Positions 40,703 to 49,244 of a stretch of DNA of 64,000 bases are shown in pieces (position 1 is the stretch's first letter; each line of letters begins with the position of its first letter). A model generated the notes under the pieces. That model made no database searches and was not told the origin of the DNA. It saw nothing but the letters and a program-made list of their open reading frames with translations. The stretch comes from Pseudodesulfovibrio indicus (GTDB lineage Bacteria > Desulfobacterota > Desulfovibrionia > Desulfovibrionales > Desulfovibrionaceae): contig NZ_CP014206.1 in the NCBI RefSeq assembly GCF_001563225.1, forward strand, positions 1-64,000, in the 5' to 3' direction. Both the position numbers and the translations under genes were made by a program.

Positions 40703-41746
40703 ATGAAACGCTATTTCACCACCGCCCTGGCCTGGGTCCTGCTTGTCGGAGCCTGCCTGGCCATGGCCGCGATCCCCGAGTCCGCCACCGCCGCAACCCC
40801 TGATCTGGGTGTGTTGTCCGGCTTCGCCTTCGGTGGCCTGCTCGTCAACAAGTCGGTCGTGGCCGACATCTTCACCAACCTCAAGGCGACCTTCAACAAG
40901 CAGTTCGAGGCCGCGCCGTCGGATTGGGAGAAGACCGCCACCCTCGTGCCGTCTTCCACCAAGCAGAACGACTACGCCTGGCTTTCCCGTTTCCCCCGAA
41001 TGCGGGAGTGGGTCGGCTCCAAGGTGGTCAAGGCCCTGGCCGCATTCGCGTACACCATCATCAACAAGGACTGGGAAGCGACCATCGAGGTCATGCGCAA
41101 TGACATCGAGGACGACACCCTGGGAATCTATGGCCCCATGGCGATGGAAGCGGGGTTCTCGGCCAAGCAGTTGCCTGACGAGATCGTGTCCGACCTCAAG
41201 AACAACGCCTTCACCAATGTCTGCTTTGACGGCCAGTACTTCTATGACACCGACCACCCCGTGGGTGAGACCTCGGTGTCCAACAAGTTGACCACCGCGC
41301 TTTCCAACGCCACCCTGGCGCTCGCCTTGGCCAGCTATGGCGCTGCCCGCACGGCCATGATGAACTTCAAGGACGAGGACGGCCGTCCCCTCAACCTGAT
41401 CCCCGACACGCTGGAAGTCCCGCCCGCCCTGGAGGCGATGGGCACCCTGCTCCTCACGGCCGACAAGCTGGGCGACGACAGCCCCAACCCCTACAAGGGG
41501 ACGGCAAAGCTGCTCGTCAATCCGCGCCTGACCTCGTCCACGGCCTGGTTCCTCCACTGCACCACCCGCCCCCTCAAGCCGTTCCTGTTCCAGGAGCGCA
41601 AGAAGCCCGTCTTCGTGCAGCAGACCGACTCCCAGTCCGACGATGTCTTCAATCGCGGCGCGTTCAAATTCGGGGCCGAAGCCCGCTCCAACGGCGGCTA
41701 TGGCCTCTGGCACACCTCGGTGGGCTCCACCGGCGCTGGCGCATAG
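40703..41746 (+). CDS. Major capsid protein (Mu gpT-like) with a signal-peptide-like N-terminus
   Basis: From about residue 48 the 347-residue protein follows Mu gpT: VVADIFTNLKATFNKQFEAAP, YAWLSRFPRMREWVG, ANDIEDDTLGIYGPMAMEAG-type region, CFDGQYFYDTDHPVG and GAFKFGAEARSNGGYGLWH. Ahead of that lie about 46 extra residues that look like a Sec signal (KRYFTTALAWVLLVGACLAM). AAGGAG and a clear ATG support this start. The extension may be removed by the prohead protease. Confidence 0.85.
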   Translation: MKRYFTTALAWVLLVGACLAMAAIPESATAATPDLGVLSGFAFGGLLVNKSVVADIFTNLKATFNKQFEAAPSDWEKTATLVPSSTKQNDYAWLSRFPRMREWVGSKVVKALAAFAYTIINKDWEATIEVMRNDIEDDTLGIYGPMAMEAGFSAKQLPDEIVSDLKNNAFTNVCFDGQYFYDTDHPVGETSVSNKLTTALSNATLALALASYGAARTAMMNFKDEDGRPLNLIPDTLEVPPALEAMGTLLLTADKLGDDSPNPYKGTAKLLVNPRLTSSTAWFLHCTTRPLKPFLFQERKKPVFVQQTDSQSDDVFNRGAFKFGAEARSNGGYGLWHTSVGSTGAGA

Positions 41747-41758
41747 GGGAGGTGAAGC

Positions 41759-42067
41759 ATGAGCATTACCATCATCTCCAAGCGTGAAGGCTTCCGCCGG
41801 GGCGGTATGGCCCACCCGGCCAAACCGACCACCTACCCGGACGACAAGTTCACCGCCGAGCAGCTCGCGGCCATCAAGGCCGAGCCGATGCTCGTTGTGA
41901 CCCTGGCCGAGGACGAAAAGGACACCAAGGCTGCTGCCAAGGCCAAGGCTGACGCCGAAGCCAAGGCCAAGGCCACCGCCGAAGCCAAGGCCAAGGCCGA
42001 CGCCGACGCCAAAGCCGCCGCCGACGCCAAGGCCAAGGCTGATGCCGACGCCAAGGCCAAGAAGTAG
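41759..42067 (+). CDS. Small head-tail region protein with low-complexity tail
   Basis: The 102-residue product has a short N-terminal part (IISKREGFRRGGMAHPAKPTTYPDDKFTAEQLAAIKAEPMLVV) typical of the HI1506-like proteins next to Mu-like capsid genes, and a 50-residue tail of Lys-Ala-Asp repeats. The tail is encoded by near-repeats of GCCAAGGCC. Function unknown. Confidence 0.65.
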   Translation: MSITIISKREGFRRGGMAHPAKPTTYPDDKFTAEQLAAIKAEPMLVVTLAEDEKDTKAAAKAKADAEAKAKATAEAKAKADADAKAAADAKAKADADAKAKK

Positions 42068-42079
42068 GAGCAACGGGTA

Positions 42080-42979
42080 ATGGCCTACGCCACCCAACAG
42101 GACATAATCGACCGGTACGGCGAGGATCAGCTCTTGGTCCTCGCCGACCGGGACGGTGACGGCGCGGCCGACCAGGACGTGGTCGACCGCGCCCTGGCCG
42201 ACGCCGATTCCGAGGTCGATCTCTACGTTTCGGCCCGGTACGACGTTCCCCTGGCCACGGTCCCGGCCGTGCTGGTCCAGGTCGCCGTGGACATCGCGGT
42301 CTACCGCATGTGCAACAACGACGCCCTGGCCACCGAGGAAATCCGCAACCGGTTCAAGGACGCCCGCTCCCTGCTGGAGAAGATCTCCAAGGGCGTGGTC
42401 TCCCTGGGACCTGTGCCGGAGGCGTCGGGCGGCCAGGCCGCCGAACCGGCCGTCATCTCCAAGCCCCGCGTCTTCGGTCGCGGGGCGCGGCGGGGGGCTG
42501 CTGTGAGCGTCACCCTGCAAGTCTCCATGGGCGAGCTGGAGCGGCTGGCGAGCCGCATAGGCGCGCTCGGCAACCTGGACACGCGCCCCCTCATGGACGA
42601 GGCGGGCGCGCTCCTTGAGTCACAGACCCGGCGGCGGATCGACGAAGAGAAGACCGCACCCGACGGGACGCCCTGGGAGCCGTGGTCCGAGTCCTACGCC
42701 GCATCCCGCCACCACGGGCAGAGCCTCTTGAACGCTTCCGGCGCGCTCCTCGACTCCATCGCCTACGCCGTCGGCATCGGCGGCGATCATGTGGAATGGG
42801 GGTCGAACCTGGTCTACGCCGCCGCCCATAACTTCGGCTTGGATATGTCCTTGGTCGGTTCCCGCCGCCGGATCACGATCCCGGCCAGGGAGTATCTCGG
42901 TCTGTCCGTGGAGAACGAGGAAGACCTGGCCGCCCTCGTCGACGACTTTATCGACCGCCAGATGGAGGCCCTGCAATGA
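42080..42979 (+). CDS. Fused gp36-like (DUF1320) and gpG-like (virion morphogenesis) protein
   Basis: One 299-residue frame covers two proteins that are separate in Mu. Residues 1-about 138 are the DUF1320/gp36 type (YATQQDIIDRYGEDQLLVLADRDGDG...). Residues from about 142 are the gpG/tail-completion type (VSVTLQVSMGELERLASRIGAL, then RRRITIPAREYLGLS). At the joint a run of six G (42492-42497) precedes GTGAGC. One G fewer would end gp36 at the TGA overlapping the GTG of gpG, so the fusion may be an indel. Confidence 0.75.
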   Translation: MAYATQQDIIDRYGEDQLLVLADRDGDGAADQDVVDRALADADSEVDLYVSARYDVPLATVPAVLVQVAVDIAVYRMCNNDALATEEIRNRFKDARSLLEKISKGVVSLGPVPEASGGQAAEPAVISKPRVFGRGARRGAAVSVTLQVSMGELERLASRIGALGNLDTRPLMDEAGALLESQTRRRIDEEKTAPDGTPWEPWSESYAASRHHGQSLLNASGALLDSIAYAVGIGGDHVEWGSNLVYAAAHNFGLDMSLVGSRRRITIPAREYLGLSVENEEDLAALVDDFIDRQMEALQ

Positions 42980-43533
42980 GCCTGGATACCCTTCGCACCG
43001 CCGTGGCGGACACCCTCAAGACAGCCCTGCCCGCATCCGTTTCCGTGGAGTCGCATGGCGGCCGTTTCGATCAGGCCGAGCTGCGCCGGATCATGGCCAA
43101 GGCCCCGGCCGTGTTCGTGGCCACCCTCGGTTTTTCCGATCTCAAATACGACCACGGCGACTTTCAGGCCACCATTTCCTGGGGCGCGTTCGTCGTGACC
43201 AGGGACGCCCCCAAGGTCTCTCGGGATCAAGGCGCATCAGTCCTGGTCAACGCCCTGGCCATGACCATCCCCGAGAACACCTGGTCCCTGGACAACGAGT
43301 GCGTCAACACTCCGCAGGCGGTTCGGGGCGACAACCTTTTTTCCGCAACCGTGGACAAGCTGGGCGTGGCCATGTGGGCCATCACCTGGCGTCAGACCAT
43401 GTTGCTGGGCAAGGCCCTGTCCGACGAGGACCTGGCCGCCCTCGACCTGTTCGAAACCCTTTACACCCAGTTCCCGGTCGCGGACGACGCGCCCCTGGCC
43501 GAGGACAAGGTACAGCTGCCCCAGGGAGGGTAG
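42976..43533 (+). CDS. Mu gp37-like tail region protein (DUF1834)
   Basis: The 185-residue protein (MSLDTLRTAVADTLKTALPASVSVESHGGRFDQAELRRIM) matches the gp37/DUF1834 family encoded between gpG and the tail sheath in Mu-like phages. It is likely to join head-tail or tail-terminator parts. Its ATG overlaps the preceding stop by four bases. Confidence 0.8.
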   Translation: MSLDTLRTAVADTLKTALPASVSVESHGGRFDQAELRRIMAKAPAVFVATLGFSDLKYDHGDFQATISWGAFVVTRDAPKVSRDQGASVLVNALAMTIPENTWSLDNECVNTPQAVRGDNLFSATVDKLGVAMWAITWRQTMLLGKALSDEDLAALDLFETLYTQFPVADDAPLAEDKVQLPQGG

Positions 43534-43545
43534 CGGGAGGCAACC

Positions 43546-43806
43546 GTGGAGAGAAAAACCCTCTGCATCAAACCCGCCGAGGACGGGCTGGTGGTCCGCG
43601 ATCCGCGCACCATGGAACCCCTGCCGAGCTACGGCAAGGTAGTCCCGGACACCAGTTTCTGGAGACGCCGCCTGCGCGACGGCGGCGTGGAAAAAACCAC
43701 CGCCGAGGCCATCGCCAACGGGGTCAAGGCCGCCCAGGCCGCCCAGACCAAAGCCAAGGCCGCCGAAGCCAAGGCCAAGGCCGCAACCTCGGAAACCAAG
43801 GAGTAG
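43546..43806 (+). CDS. DUF2635 phage protein (Mu gp38 position)
   Basis: The 86-residue product starts at GTG 43546. It has the DUF2635 beginning KTLCIKPAEDGLVVRDPRTMEPLPSYGKVVPDTSFWRRRLRDG-type layout and an Ala/Lys-rich tail. It lies directly before the tail sheath gene, as in Mu. Confidence 0.8.
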   Translation: MERKTLCIKPAEDGLVVRDPRTMEPLPSYGKVVPDTSFWRRRLRDGGVEKTTAEAIANGVKAAQAAQTKAKAAEAKAKAATSETKE

Positions 43807-43809
43807 CCC

Positions 43810-45285
43810 ATGGCCATCAGCTTCAACGAAATCCCCGACAACCTGCGGGTGCCGCTGGTCTACATCGAGTTCGACAACTCGAACGCCGTCCTGGGAACGC
43901 CGGACATCGAGTACAAGCTCCTGGTCCTGGGCCAGATGCTGGCCGCCGGGACCGCCGACGAGGCCGTGCCGGTGCGCGTGTTGAGCGCGGACCACGCCGT
44001 CAGCCTGTTCGGCAACGGGTCCATGCTGGCCGAGATGTTCGACGCCATCAAGGGCGCGGACAAGTACCTGGAGACCTGGGCCATCCCGCTTTCGGACGAC
44101 GACGCGGGCGTGGCCGCCACCGGGACTATCACCATCACCGGCTCGGCAACGGCCGCCGGGGTTCTCAACTGCTACATCGGCGGCCGCCGCGTCCGCGCTG
44201 CCGTGGCCGCCCTGGACACGGCCGCCGAAGTGGCCACGGCCCTGGCCGCCGCCATCAACGCCTATTCGGACGCCCCCGGCCTGGCCGTGACCGCAAGCGC
44301 CGACGCCGGGGCCGTCACCCTGACCGCCCGCCACAAGGGCGAGTCCGGCAACGACATCGACATCCGGTTCAACTATTACACCGGGGAAACTCTGCCCGCC
44401 GGTCTGTCCGTGGCCATCGCCGCCATGGCCAACGGCGCGGCCAACCCGGACGTAGCCGACGCCATCGACGTCATGGGCGACGAATGGTGGAACGGCCTGG
44501 TCATGCCCTGGACCGACGGGGCGAACATGACCGCCCTGGAATCCGAGCTGCTGACCCGCTGGGGGCCCATGTCCATGCAGGACGGCATCGCCTACACCGC
44601 GCTCCGCGAGACGCACACCGGCGCGGCCACCTGGTCCTCCACCCGCAACAACCACCTGGACAGCTGCATGCCCGCCGACGGCTCGCCCACCTCTCCCTGG
44701 GTATGGGCCGCCGTCTATGCCACCGTGGCCTGCGACTCCCTGTCCATCGACCCGGCGCGCCCGCTCCAGACCCTGGCCCTGACCGGCGTCCTGGCCCCGG
44801 CCAAGGAGGACCGCTGGACCAAGGAGGAGCGCAACCTGCTCCTCTATGACGGGTTGTCCACCTTCACCGTGGGCAGCGACGGCACGGTCCGCATCGAGCG
44901 CGCCGTCACCACCTACCAGACCAACGCCTACGGCCTGCCCGATCCGAGCTACCTGGACGTGACCACCCCGGCCACGCTCAGCTACATCCGCTACGCCACC
45001 CGCTCGCGGATCACGCAGAAGTTCCCGCGCCACAAGCTGGCCGACGACGGAACCCGCTTCGGTCCCGGCCAGGCCATCGTCACCCCGTCCATCGTCCGAT
45101 CCGAACTGCTCGCCCTGTTCCGCGAGCTGGAGGAAAAGGGGCTGGTGGAGAACTTCGAACAATTCAAGCAAGACCTTATTGTCGAACGCGACGCGGACAA
45201 TCCCAACCGTCTCAACGTCCTGTTCCCGGCCAACATCGTCAACCAGCTCCGCGTCTTCGCCGAGCAGATTCAGTTCATCCTGTAG
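43810..45285 (+). CDS. Contractile tail sheath protein (Mu gpL-like)
   Basis: The 491-residue protein has the sheath layout: N-terminal ISFNEIPDNLRVPLVYIEFDNSNA, an inserted Ala/Gly-rich domain (about 100-220), and the conserved C-terminal core with RLNVLFPANIVNQLRVFAEQIQFIL. It forms the contracting sleeve of the myovirus-type tail. It follows the DUF2635 gene by 3 bases. Confidence 0.92.
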   Translation: MAISFNEIPDNLRVPLVYIEFDNSNAVLGTPDIEYKLLVLGQMLAAGTADEAVPVRVLSADHAVSLFGNGSMLAEMFDAIKGADKYLETWAIPLSDDDAGVAATGTITITGSATAAGVLNCYIGGRRVRAAVAALDTAAEVATALAAAINAYSDAPGLAVTASADAGAVTLTARHKGESGNDIDIRFNYYTGETLPAGLSVAIAAMANGAANPDVADAIDVMGDEWWNGLVMPWTDGANMTALESELLTRWGPMSMQDGIAYTALRETHTGAATWSSTRNNHLDSCMPADGSPTSPWVWAAVYATVACDSLSIDPARPLQTLALTGVLAPAKEDRWTKEERNLLLYDGLSTFTVGSDGTVRIERAVTTYQTNAYGLPDPSYLDVTTPATLSYIRYATRSRITQKFPRHKLADDGTRFGPGQAIVTPSIVRSELLALFRELEEKGLVENFEQFKQDLIVERDADNPNRLNVLFPANIVNQLRVFAEQIQFIL

Positions 45286-45294
45286 GAGGGAATC

Positions 45295-45648
45295 ATGCAA
45301 GTAACCGGGAAAGCGATCATCCGCGTGAACGGCAGCGAACTGCGCACCGCAGACGAGGCCACCCTCAAGCCCGGCGGCGTGTCCCGCGAACCCGTCAAGG
45401 GTTCCGGCAAGGTCCACGGCTTCACCGAGACCACCGAGGCACCGGAGTTGGAGTGCACCGTCTACCACACTGCGGACACGTCCCTGGCCGACATCATGAA
45501 GATCACCGACGCCACCGTGATCTTCGAGACCGACACCGGCAAGCGGTTCGTCCTGACCGGGGCATTCGTCACCGACGCCGTGTCCCTCAAGGTCAAGGGC
45601 GGCGAGGTCGACGTGAAGATGTCCGCCATCACCTGCGAGGAGGACTAG
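45295..45648 (+). CDS. Tail tube protein (Mu gpM-like)
   Basis: The 117-residue protein (MQVTGKAIIRVNGSELRTADEATLKPGGV...VTDAVSLKVKGGEVDVKMSAITCEED) is a typical Mu-type tail tube: a small beta barrel with a characteristic VxGGEVDVKMSAxxCEE ending. It lies directly after the sheath gene. Confidence 0.92.
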   Translation: MQVTGKAIIRVNGSELRTADEATLKPGGVSREPVKGSGKVHGFTETTEAPELECTVYHTADTSLADIMKITDATVIFETDTGKRFVLTGAFVTDAVSLKVKGGEVDVKMSAITCEED

Positions 45649-46023
45649 ATGCAAAGGACCGTTCCCCTGACCAAGTTTGTAACGGTAGGCGAGGCCGAGT
45701 GCCGCGAGGTTGTCCTGCGCGAGGCCACGGCGGGCGACGTCATCGAAGCCACCGAGGAAGCCGAGCGCGTGGCAATGACTCCGCAGGGACCGGCGCTGCT
45801 GGTCAGCCCCACGCGCCTGGGACTCGGAGTCCTGCGGCGTCAGGTCGTGTCCTTCGGCTCCCTGTCCGGCCCCGCCGATTTGGCGTGGATCAAGCGGCTT
45901 TCCCCGGCTGATCTGGATAGCATCCAGGCGGAGGCGGAGGCCATGGACGCCGCCGTAAGCCTGGACGTCGGTGCCGCCCTGAGCGATCGGGGGCGAACTG
46001 ACGGGTCAGGCGGGAACGATTGA
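45649..46023 (+). CDS. Tail assembly chaperone (Mu gp41-like), upstream frame
   Basis: The 124-residue protein fits the gp41/gpG-type chaperone that binds the tape measure. Near its end the sequence CGGGGGCGA (45988-45996) sits at codon boundaries so that a -2 slip would pass into a frame that runs on to 46135 and adds a second helical domain. The zero-frame product ends at 46023 with ...GSGGND. Confidence 0.85.
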   Translation: MQRTVPLTKFVTVGEAECREVVLREATAGDVIEATEEAERVAMTPQGPALLVSPTRLGLGVLRRQVVSFGSLSGPADLAWIKRLSPADLDSIQAEAEAMDAAVSLDVGAALSDRGRTDGSGGND

Positions 46024-46135
46024 GCAAATCGTCCTGATCCTGGCCATTAGGACGGGGTGGCCCGAGCGCGAGCTGCTCGGCATGCCCCTCCGCAGACTGC
46101 TTAGATACCTGCAACACATGAAGCGAGCCAAATGA
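45649..46135 (+). CDS. Tail assembly chaperone, frameshifted long form (gp41-gp42)
   Basis: With a -2 shift at CGGGGGCGA (45988-45996) the product continues GELTGQAGTIEQIVLILAIR, TGWPERELLGMPLRRLLRYL and QHMKRAK, ending at TGA 46135, which overlaps the tape measure ATG (46132). As I recall from the tail-frameshift literature, Mu itself uses a -2 shift at this gene; the slippery sequence and downstream frame here fit. The coordinates given span both frames. Confidence 0.75.
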
Positions 46136-48018
46136 GCAACATGCGCACCTCCGTGATCCTGGACCTGGCGGGCAACCTCCAGGGCAAGGCCAAGAGTTAC
46201 TCCAGCGCGCTCGGCAACCTGGCCAGCCGTGGATCGCGCAGCCTCGACATGCTGCGCCGGTCCACGGCCGCCGCCGGGCGCGGGCTGGACGCCCTGGGCA
46301 ACCGCTACACCGCCCTTGTCACCGGTGCCGCCGGGTTGGGTACGGCCAGGATGCTGATAGGCACCCAGACCCGCTTCACCCGGTTGGGCATTCAGGCGTC
46401 CATTGCCGAGAAACAAGTCGAGCAGCTCAAACAGCAGATTTACGAGGTGGCTCAGGCCCCGATAATCCGCGTTGACCCAGGCCAGATAACCTCCGCCATC
46501 GAACAGATAGTCGAGCTGACTGGCGACCTGAAGTTCGCCGAGGACAACATCCGCAATATCGGCGTGGCCATCAGCGCAACCGGCGCGGCCGGTCAGGATG
46601 TCGGCGCTTTATTGGCCGAGTTCCAGAAGATGGACATCAAGAGCCCGGACCAGGTCCTGGAGGCTCTGGACATCCTGAACGCTCAAGGCAAGATGGGCGC
46701 GTTCACCCTGCAAAACCTCGCGGCGTTGGGTCCGCGCGTCATCACCGCCTACACAGCGGCCGGGCGCGGCGGCACCGGCGCGCTGCGCGAGATGGGCGCG
46801 GCGCTCCAGATGATCCGCATGGGTACGGGGTCCTCCGAAATGGCCGCCACCGCATTTGAGGCGACCATGCGGACCCTGTCCGACCCGGCCAAGCTCAAGC
46901 GCCTCAAGAACGCAGGCATAGACGCCTGGAAAGAGGGCATGCTTCGGCCCATCAACGAGATCATGGCCGAGATCATCACCAAGACCGGCGGCGACACGGT
47001 CAAGCTCGGTCGCATCTTCGACGCCGAGGCGGTCCGCGCCTTCAACCAGGCCGCCGGAGAGTTCAAGCGCACCGGCTCCCTGGATTCCCTGGCCAAGTTC
47101 ATGGCCGTGCAGGGCGACGGCGCCACCACCCTGGCCGACTCGGCCCGCGCGGCCAAAGACGCCTCGGCGGGCATGACCTCATTATATACGGCCTGGTCCA
47201 AGTTCGCGGACAACCGGCTGTCCGGCATCATCGAGAAGGCCGCCGACGCCCTCAACGCCCTGGGATCGGAAGGCGCGGACAAGCTGATGGCCGGGCTGGG
47301 CTACGGCGCTGCCGCGCTCGGCGCGCTGGTGGTGGGCCGCAAGGTATACAACGGGGTCCGTGGCCTGCGCGGCCTGTTCGGCGGCAAGGGCGGCGCGGCC
47401 GGTGCGGCGGGCAGCCTCCTGGGCGGCATGAAGACGCCGCTGCCCGTCTATGTGGTCAACAAGCAAATGAGCCTCATGCCCGGCGAGTACGGCGGCGGAT
47501 GGCAGGGCGGCGGCAAGTCCGGCAACGCCATATCGAAGCGCGGCGGCAGGCTCGGCAAGACCCTGGCCGGGGCAGGCAAGTGGGGCGGCCGCATCGGCGG
47601 CGCGCTGGCCATGGCCGGGACCGCCTACGAACTTTACGACGCCTGGACCGACGACAGCGCTTCGACCTCGGCCAAAGTGAACGCTTCCGGCGGGGCCGTG
47701 GGCTCCGGCCTGGGCGGCTGGGGCGGCGCGGTTGCCGGTGCGCAGCTCGGCGCGGCACTCGGTTCCATCGTTCCCGGCCTGGGTACGGCCATCGGCGCGG
47801 CCATCGGCGGCGTCGGCGGCGGCATTGCCGGGGCCTGGGCCGGGGGCAACCTGGGCGAGCAGCTCATGGACCTGATCGGCTTCGGCAAGCAAGAGCGGCC
47901 CGAGGGCAAGCTGCGCATCGAGGTCAGCGACGACCGAACTCGTGTAACGCGCATGGACGCCAGCGGGATGGAACTGGACGTTGATTCCGGCATTTACATG
48001 GCGGGGGTGGGCCGATGA
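46132..48018 (+). CDS. Tape measure protein
   Basis: The 628-residue protein is helical and repetitive, with an N-terminal region (ILDLAGNLQGKAKSYSSALGNLASRGSRSLDML) and a central TP901-type core, and hydrophobic Ala/Gly-rich segments near the C-terminus (about 540-590). It follows the chaperone with coupled translation. A product this long predicts a tail about 90 nm long (inference from roughly 1.5 angstrom per residue). Confidence 0.9.
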   Translation: MSNMRTSVILDLAGNLQGKAKSYSSALGNLASRGSRSLDMLRRSTAAAGRGLDALGNRYTALVTGAAGLGTARMLIGTQTRFTRLGIQASIAEKQVEQLKQQIYEVAQAPIIRVDPGQITSAIEQIVELTGDLKFAEDNIRNIGVAISATGAAGQDVGALLAEFQKMDIKSPDQVLEALDILNAQGKMGAFTLQNLAALGPRVITAYTAAGRGGTGALREMGAALQMIRMGTGSSEMAATAFEATMRTLSDPAKLKRLKNAGIDAWKEGMLRPINEIMAEIITKTGGDTVKLGRIFDAEAVRAFNQAAGEFKRTGSLDSLAKFMAVQGDGATTLADSARAAKDASAGMTSLYTAWSKFADNRLSGIIEKAADALNALGSEGADKLMAGLGYGAAALGALVVGRKVYNGVRGLRGLFGGKGGAAGAAGSLLGGMKTPLPVYVVNKQMSLMPGEYGGGWQGGGKSGNAISKRGGRLGKTLAGAGKWGGRIGGALAMAGTAYELYDAWTDDSASTSAKVNASGGAVGSGLGGWGGAVAGAQLGAALGSIVPGLGTAIGAAIGGVGGGIAGAWAGGNLGEQLMDLIGFGKQERPEGKLRIEVSDDRTRVTRMDASGMELDVDSGIYMAGVGR

Positions 48019-49244
48019 GCTGGCAAGAAGAGTTGCGCGACGCGAAGTTCAGGGGCAAGCCGTTCTTTGTCGAAGAGCATGAGCTGTCCGGCGGCCGCCG
48101 CAAGCAGGTCACCGAGTACCCGCTGCGCGACGATCCGGCCACCGAAGACCTCGGGAGGAAAGCACACCGGTTTTCCTTCCAGGCTTTCGTCATCGGCCCG
48201 GACTACATGGCCGCGCGGGACGCCCTGCTGGAAGCCCTGGACGAGGCCGGACCGGGCGAGCTGATCCACCCGTACTTCGGGAGCCGGACCGTGGACATCC
48301 TGGAATGGTCGGTCCGCGAATCCACCCGCAAGGGCGGCATGGCCACCTTCACCATCTCCTGCGTCCAGGCGGGCAAGACCGTGCTGCCGAGTCGGACCGT
48401 CAACACGGCGGTGGGGGTGCAGACCGCGTCCGCCTCGCTTACCGAAGTCACGGCCGCCGGGTTCGTGGAGACCTGGGACGTGTCCGGGCCGGAGTGGGTC
48501 CGGCTGGAGGCGCTGGACGCCGTCGATTCGGCCCTGGATGCGATCTCCGGAGCCATGGACATGACCAGCATGCCGTTCGACATGGCCAACTCGGCCTTGG
48601 CGGACATCACCAGCCTGAAGGCGGACGGGTTGTCCCTGCTGAACTTCCCCGACCTGCTGGCCGACCGGCTCTGCGCCCTGGTCGATGATCTCTTTGACTT
48701 GGTCTCCTTTGATACCTCCGGTCTGTCCCTGTTCTCCAGCCTGTTTTCCTTTTCCTCGTCCACGCGCGCGGCCAGCTCGCCGCTGTCCACCGTGGGCGCG
48801 AAGGTCGCGGCCAACGGCTCGGCCCTGACCAGGCTGATCCGCAACACGGCCCTGGCCTCTGCCGCCACGGCCTTTGCTTCTACGACCGCCGCGTCAACAG
48901 CCTCGACTTCCACTGGCTCGTCCACGGGATTCGAAACCTTTGACGACGCCCTGGCCGTGCGCGAGGAGCTGGTGCAGGCCATCGATGCGTCCTCGTCCGA
49001 GGCCAGCGACCCGGAGTACGCCGCCCTGACCGATCTGCGCGTTGCCGTGGTCCAGGACTTCGCCAGCCGCGAGTCCCTGCCCAGGCTCACCTCGTACCAG
49101 CCCGCCGAGACCCTGCCCGCCGTGGTTGTCGCCTATGACATCTACGGCGACGCGGCCCAGGCGGATCAAATCGTCACCCGCAACAAGGTCCGCCATCCCG
49201 GCGCGATCCCCGGCGGTTCCGTCCTGGAGGTTCTCGGTGGCTAG
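48015..49244 (+). CDS. Baseplate/tail DNA circularisation protein (Mu gpN-like)
   Basis: The 409-residue protein has the DNA_circ_N-type N-terminus (LRDAKFRGKPFFVEEHELSGGRRKQVTEYPLRDDPATEDLGRKAHRF-type layout), a mixed Ser/Thr/Ala-rich middle, and a C-terminal TSYQPAETLPAVVVAYDIYGDAAQ-like motif with a final LysM-like RNKVRHPGAIPGG. It overlaps the tape measure gene by 4 bases. Confidence 0.85.
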   Translation: MSWQEELRDAKFRGKPFFVEEHELSGGRRKQVTEYPLRDDPATEDLGRKAHRFSFQAFVIGPDYMAARDALLEALDEAGPGELIHPYFGSRTVDILEWSVRESTRKGGMATFTISCVQAGKTVLPSRTVNTAVGVQTASASLTEVTAAGFVETWDVSGPEWVRLEALDAVDSALDAISGAMDMTSMPFDMANSALADITSLKADGLSLLNFPDLLADRLCALVDDLFDLVSFDTSGLSLFSSLFSFSSSTRAASSPLSTVGAKVAANGSALTRLIRNTALASAATAFASTTAASTASTSTGSSTGFETFDDALAVREELVQAIDASSSEASDPEYAALTDLRVAVVQDFASRESLPRLTSYQPAETLPAVVVAYDIYGDAAQADQIVTRNKVRHPGAIPGGSVLEVLGG

